This document shows, one piece after another, positions 62,978 to 64,000 of a stretch of 64,000 bases of DNA. Each line of letters opens with the position of its first letter. Positions within the stretch are counted from its first letter, which is position 1. The position numbers were made by a program, and so were the translations under genes. The stretch is taken from positions 1-64,000 of the forward strand of contig JAJFLB010000009.1 of NCBI GenBank assembly GCA_021772915.1, in the 5' to 3' direction. The DNA comes from Gammaproteobacteria bacterium (GTDB lineage: Bacteria; Pseudomonadota; Gammaproteobacteria; Xanthomonadales; SZUA-36). The notes beneath the pieces are model-generated. The model ran no database searches. It was given only the letters and a program-made list of their open reading frames with translations, and had not been told where the DNA came from.

Positions 62978-64000
62978 CTATCCATTGGCAACAGCCAACT
63001 CCAACTTGACCCACTCCCCATCTTCAGATACGACTTCCCGGGGCTTTACGATTCTGACCCGATGTTCATCCAGCTTCCCGCTGGCTCGAAATGCGGTTTT
63101 GATGATCTCGGCCCGTGCTTGCGCGAGACCGACAAGCTCATGTTCGCCGATGATTTCGGCCGCCATTAGCCGGTCCTTTAGTTTGGCTACGTAGGCGAGT
63201 TCATCAAGTACGGCTTTGCTTTCAGCTTCATTTGTAGCTGGAGTCATGTATTGGGCTTTGAGAGTTGCCAGTTGGGCATCGGGATAGCGCTCCTTAAACA
63301 AAGATTCCAGCAGGGGGCGGGTTTCGGTATCCAACAGCATGGTTTCATCATCATTTTCCTTGCTGTCCTCACCGAGCAATGTCAGCAAAATGGCATGTAA
63401 GTGAATGTATTTAAGTGCCGGTATGTCAATCGTCGGGTCAATCACCCCGCTGACTTCGACAACAAGATTCGGGCGTAGCCTAAGGGCCTCTTCGAGTTGG
63501 GTAATCTTTTCCAACTCGGGCGGTGTCAGGTCAAAACGTCCGGCGAGAAACTGAAACTCGCCGAGATCCTCGGTATCGCTACTGATCAGCTTGCCCAGTA
63601 ATCGAAACGGTGCCGTTGCCACCCTGGTGATCAACCCCGTGAATGCCTTCCAGATGACACCACCGACTCTAAATTCCGGATCGTTGATATCACCCTCAAC
63701 GGGCAAGTCGATGTCAATGACACCATTTGCATCTTTAAGTAAGGCTACGGCAAGACCCAATGGCAAGCTGGCCGCATCCGGGTGTTCAATTTTGCCACCC
63801 AACAACAAGTCGCTGATGACAATATCATTGCTACCTTGAAGTCGCCCCTCATCAATAGCGTACTGAAGCTCAAGGTCCAGCCGCCCTTCGTCGATCTCAT
63901 GGCCAGCGAACTGGATGGTATACGGCGACAGTTCGGACATCAGCAAGTTACGAAATTCAAGCACAATGCCAGTATGCTGAACCGGATCGAACATGTTAAT
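62978..64000 (-). CDS. DUF748-family protein, C-terminal part (cut by window end)
   Basis: The frame is open to the last base, so the start lies outside. The visible part of about 340 residues contains GKIEHPDAASLPLGLAVALLKDANGVIDIDLPVEGDINDPEF and VGGVIWKAFTGLITRVATAPF, phrases typical of DUF748 (AsmA-like, periplasmic inner-membrane-anchored proteins). It ends in an OmpA-like motif-free tail EYVSEDGEWVKLELAVANG. Full members have about 1000 residues and help envelope lipid transport, by family analogy. Convergent with acr3. Confidence 0.8.
   Translation of the reverse strand: MNMFDPVQHTGIVLEFRNLLMSELSPYTIQFAGHEIDEGRLDLELQYAIDEGRLQGSNDIVISDLLLGGKIEHPDAASLPLGLAVALLKDANGVIDIDLPVEGDINDPEFRVGGVIWKAFTGLITRVATAPFRLLGKLISSDTEDLGEFQFLAGRFDLTPPELEKITQLEEALRLRPNLVVEVSGVIDPTIDIPALKYIHLHAILLTLLGEDSKENDDETMLLDTETRPLLESLFKERYPDAQLATLKAQYMTPATNEAESKAVLDELAYVAKLKDRLMAAEIIGEHELVGLAQARAEIIKTAFRASGKLDEHRVRIVKPREVVSEDGEWVKLELAVANG

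Overview
The window looks like chromosomal DNA of a gammaproteobacterium, most likely a free-living aquatic heterotroph. The reasons are the gene families (DUF885 and M1 lipoprotein peptidases, Porin_5-type porin beside a complete pst operon, YbdG-type channel, GTAG-type REP palindromes), a moderate GC content by eye, and dense operons with 1-8 nt overlaps. I could not place it at genus level. I saw no rRNA, tRNA, CRISPR array, phage module or intact insertion sequence.

Layout. 0-2 kb: REP/REPIN palindromes and ilvE. 1.7-3 kb: a single-domain UPF0016 cation transporter and a CDF metal exporter. 3-9 kb: peptide use (M20 dipeptidase, POT transporter, DUF885 lipoprotein) and a DUF4097 protein. 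9-14.2 kb: a 4-hydroxyproline catabolic cluster (deaminase, GntR regulator, FAD dehydrogenase, epimerase) with a convergent MFS transporter. 14.2-17.6 kb: a three-gene exported redox module (His-rich beta-propeller, lipoprotein cytochrome c, DsbD/CcdA-like membrane protein). 17.9-24.2 kb: a signalling block (Rcp1-like regulator, 1223-residue hybrid kinase, second membrane kinase), followed by a convergent streptogramin-lyase-like propeller. 25.5-33.9 kb: phosphate regulon phoB-phoR-porin-pstSCAB-phoU with three candidate Pho boxes. 34-44 kb: ABC exporter, threonine synthase-like enzyme, M1 aminopeptidase, mtnA, an APH-fold kinase, an orphan and a YbdG-type channel. 44.2-52.3 kb: a corrinoid methyltransferase cluster. 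52.4-58.7 kb: an iron-permease operon with its own two-component system and a neighbouring Asp/Asn-rich secreted protein. 58.9-64 kb: a PuuB-like oxidase, two PepSY membrane proteins, Acr3, and the C-terminal part of a DUF748 protein cut by the window edge.

The best candidate for an undescribed system is 44.2-52.3 kb. Two non-pyrrolysine MttB-family methyltransferases are followed by their corrinoid protein, DUF1638 and Virulence_fact proteins of unknown role, an ASKHA-fold (hydantoinase/oxoprolinase) ATPase and a two-cluster Fe-S protein. The last two overlap by 8 nt. Together they carry the two activities that corrinoid reductive activators normally combine in one chain, so I suggest a split activator. 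Just upstream lies what reads as a truncated methylenetetrahydrofolate reductase, which points to folate as the methyl sink.

Two further places deserve attention. The 16-17.6 kb propeller has a histidine pattern reminiscent of the nitrous-oxide reductase CuZ domain but no CuA domain. The 52.4-58.8 kb region joins a PmrAB/QseBC-like system, an FTR1 permease and a promoter with an exact CTTAAG-N5-CTTAAG box in front of a secreted protein that carries an Asp/Asn-rich linker.
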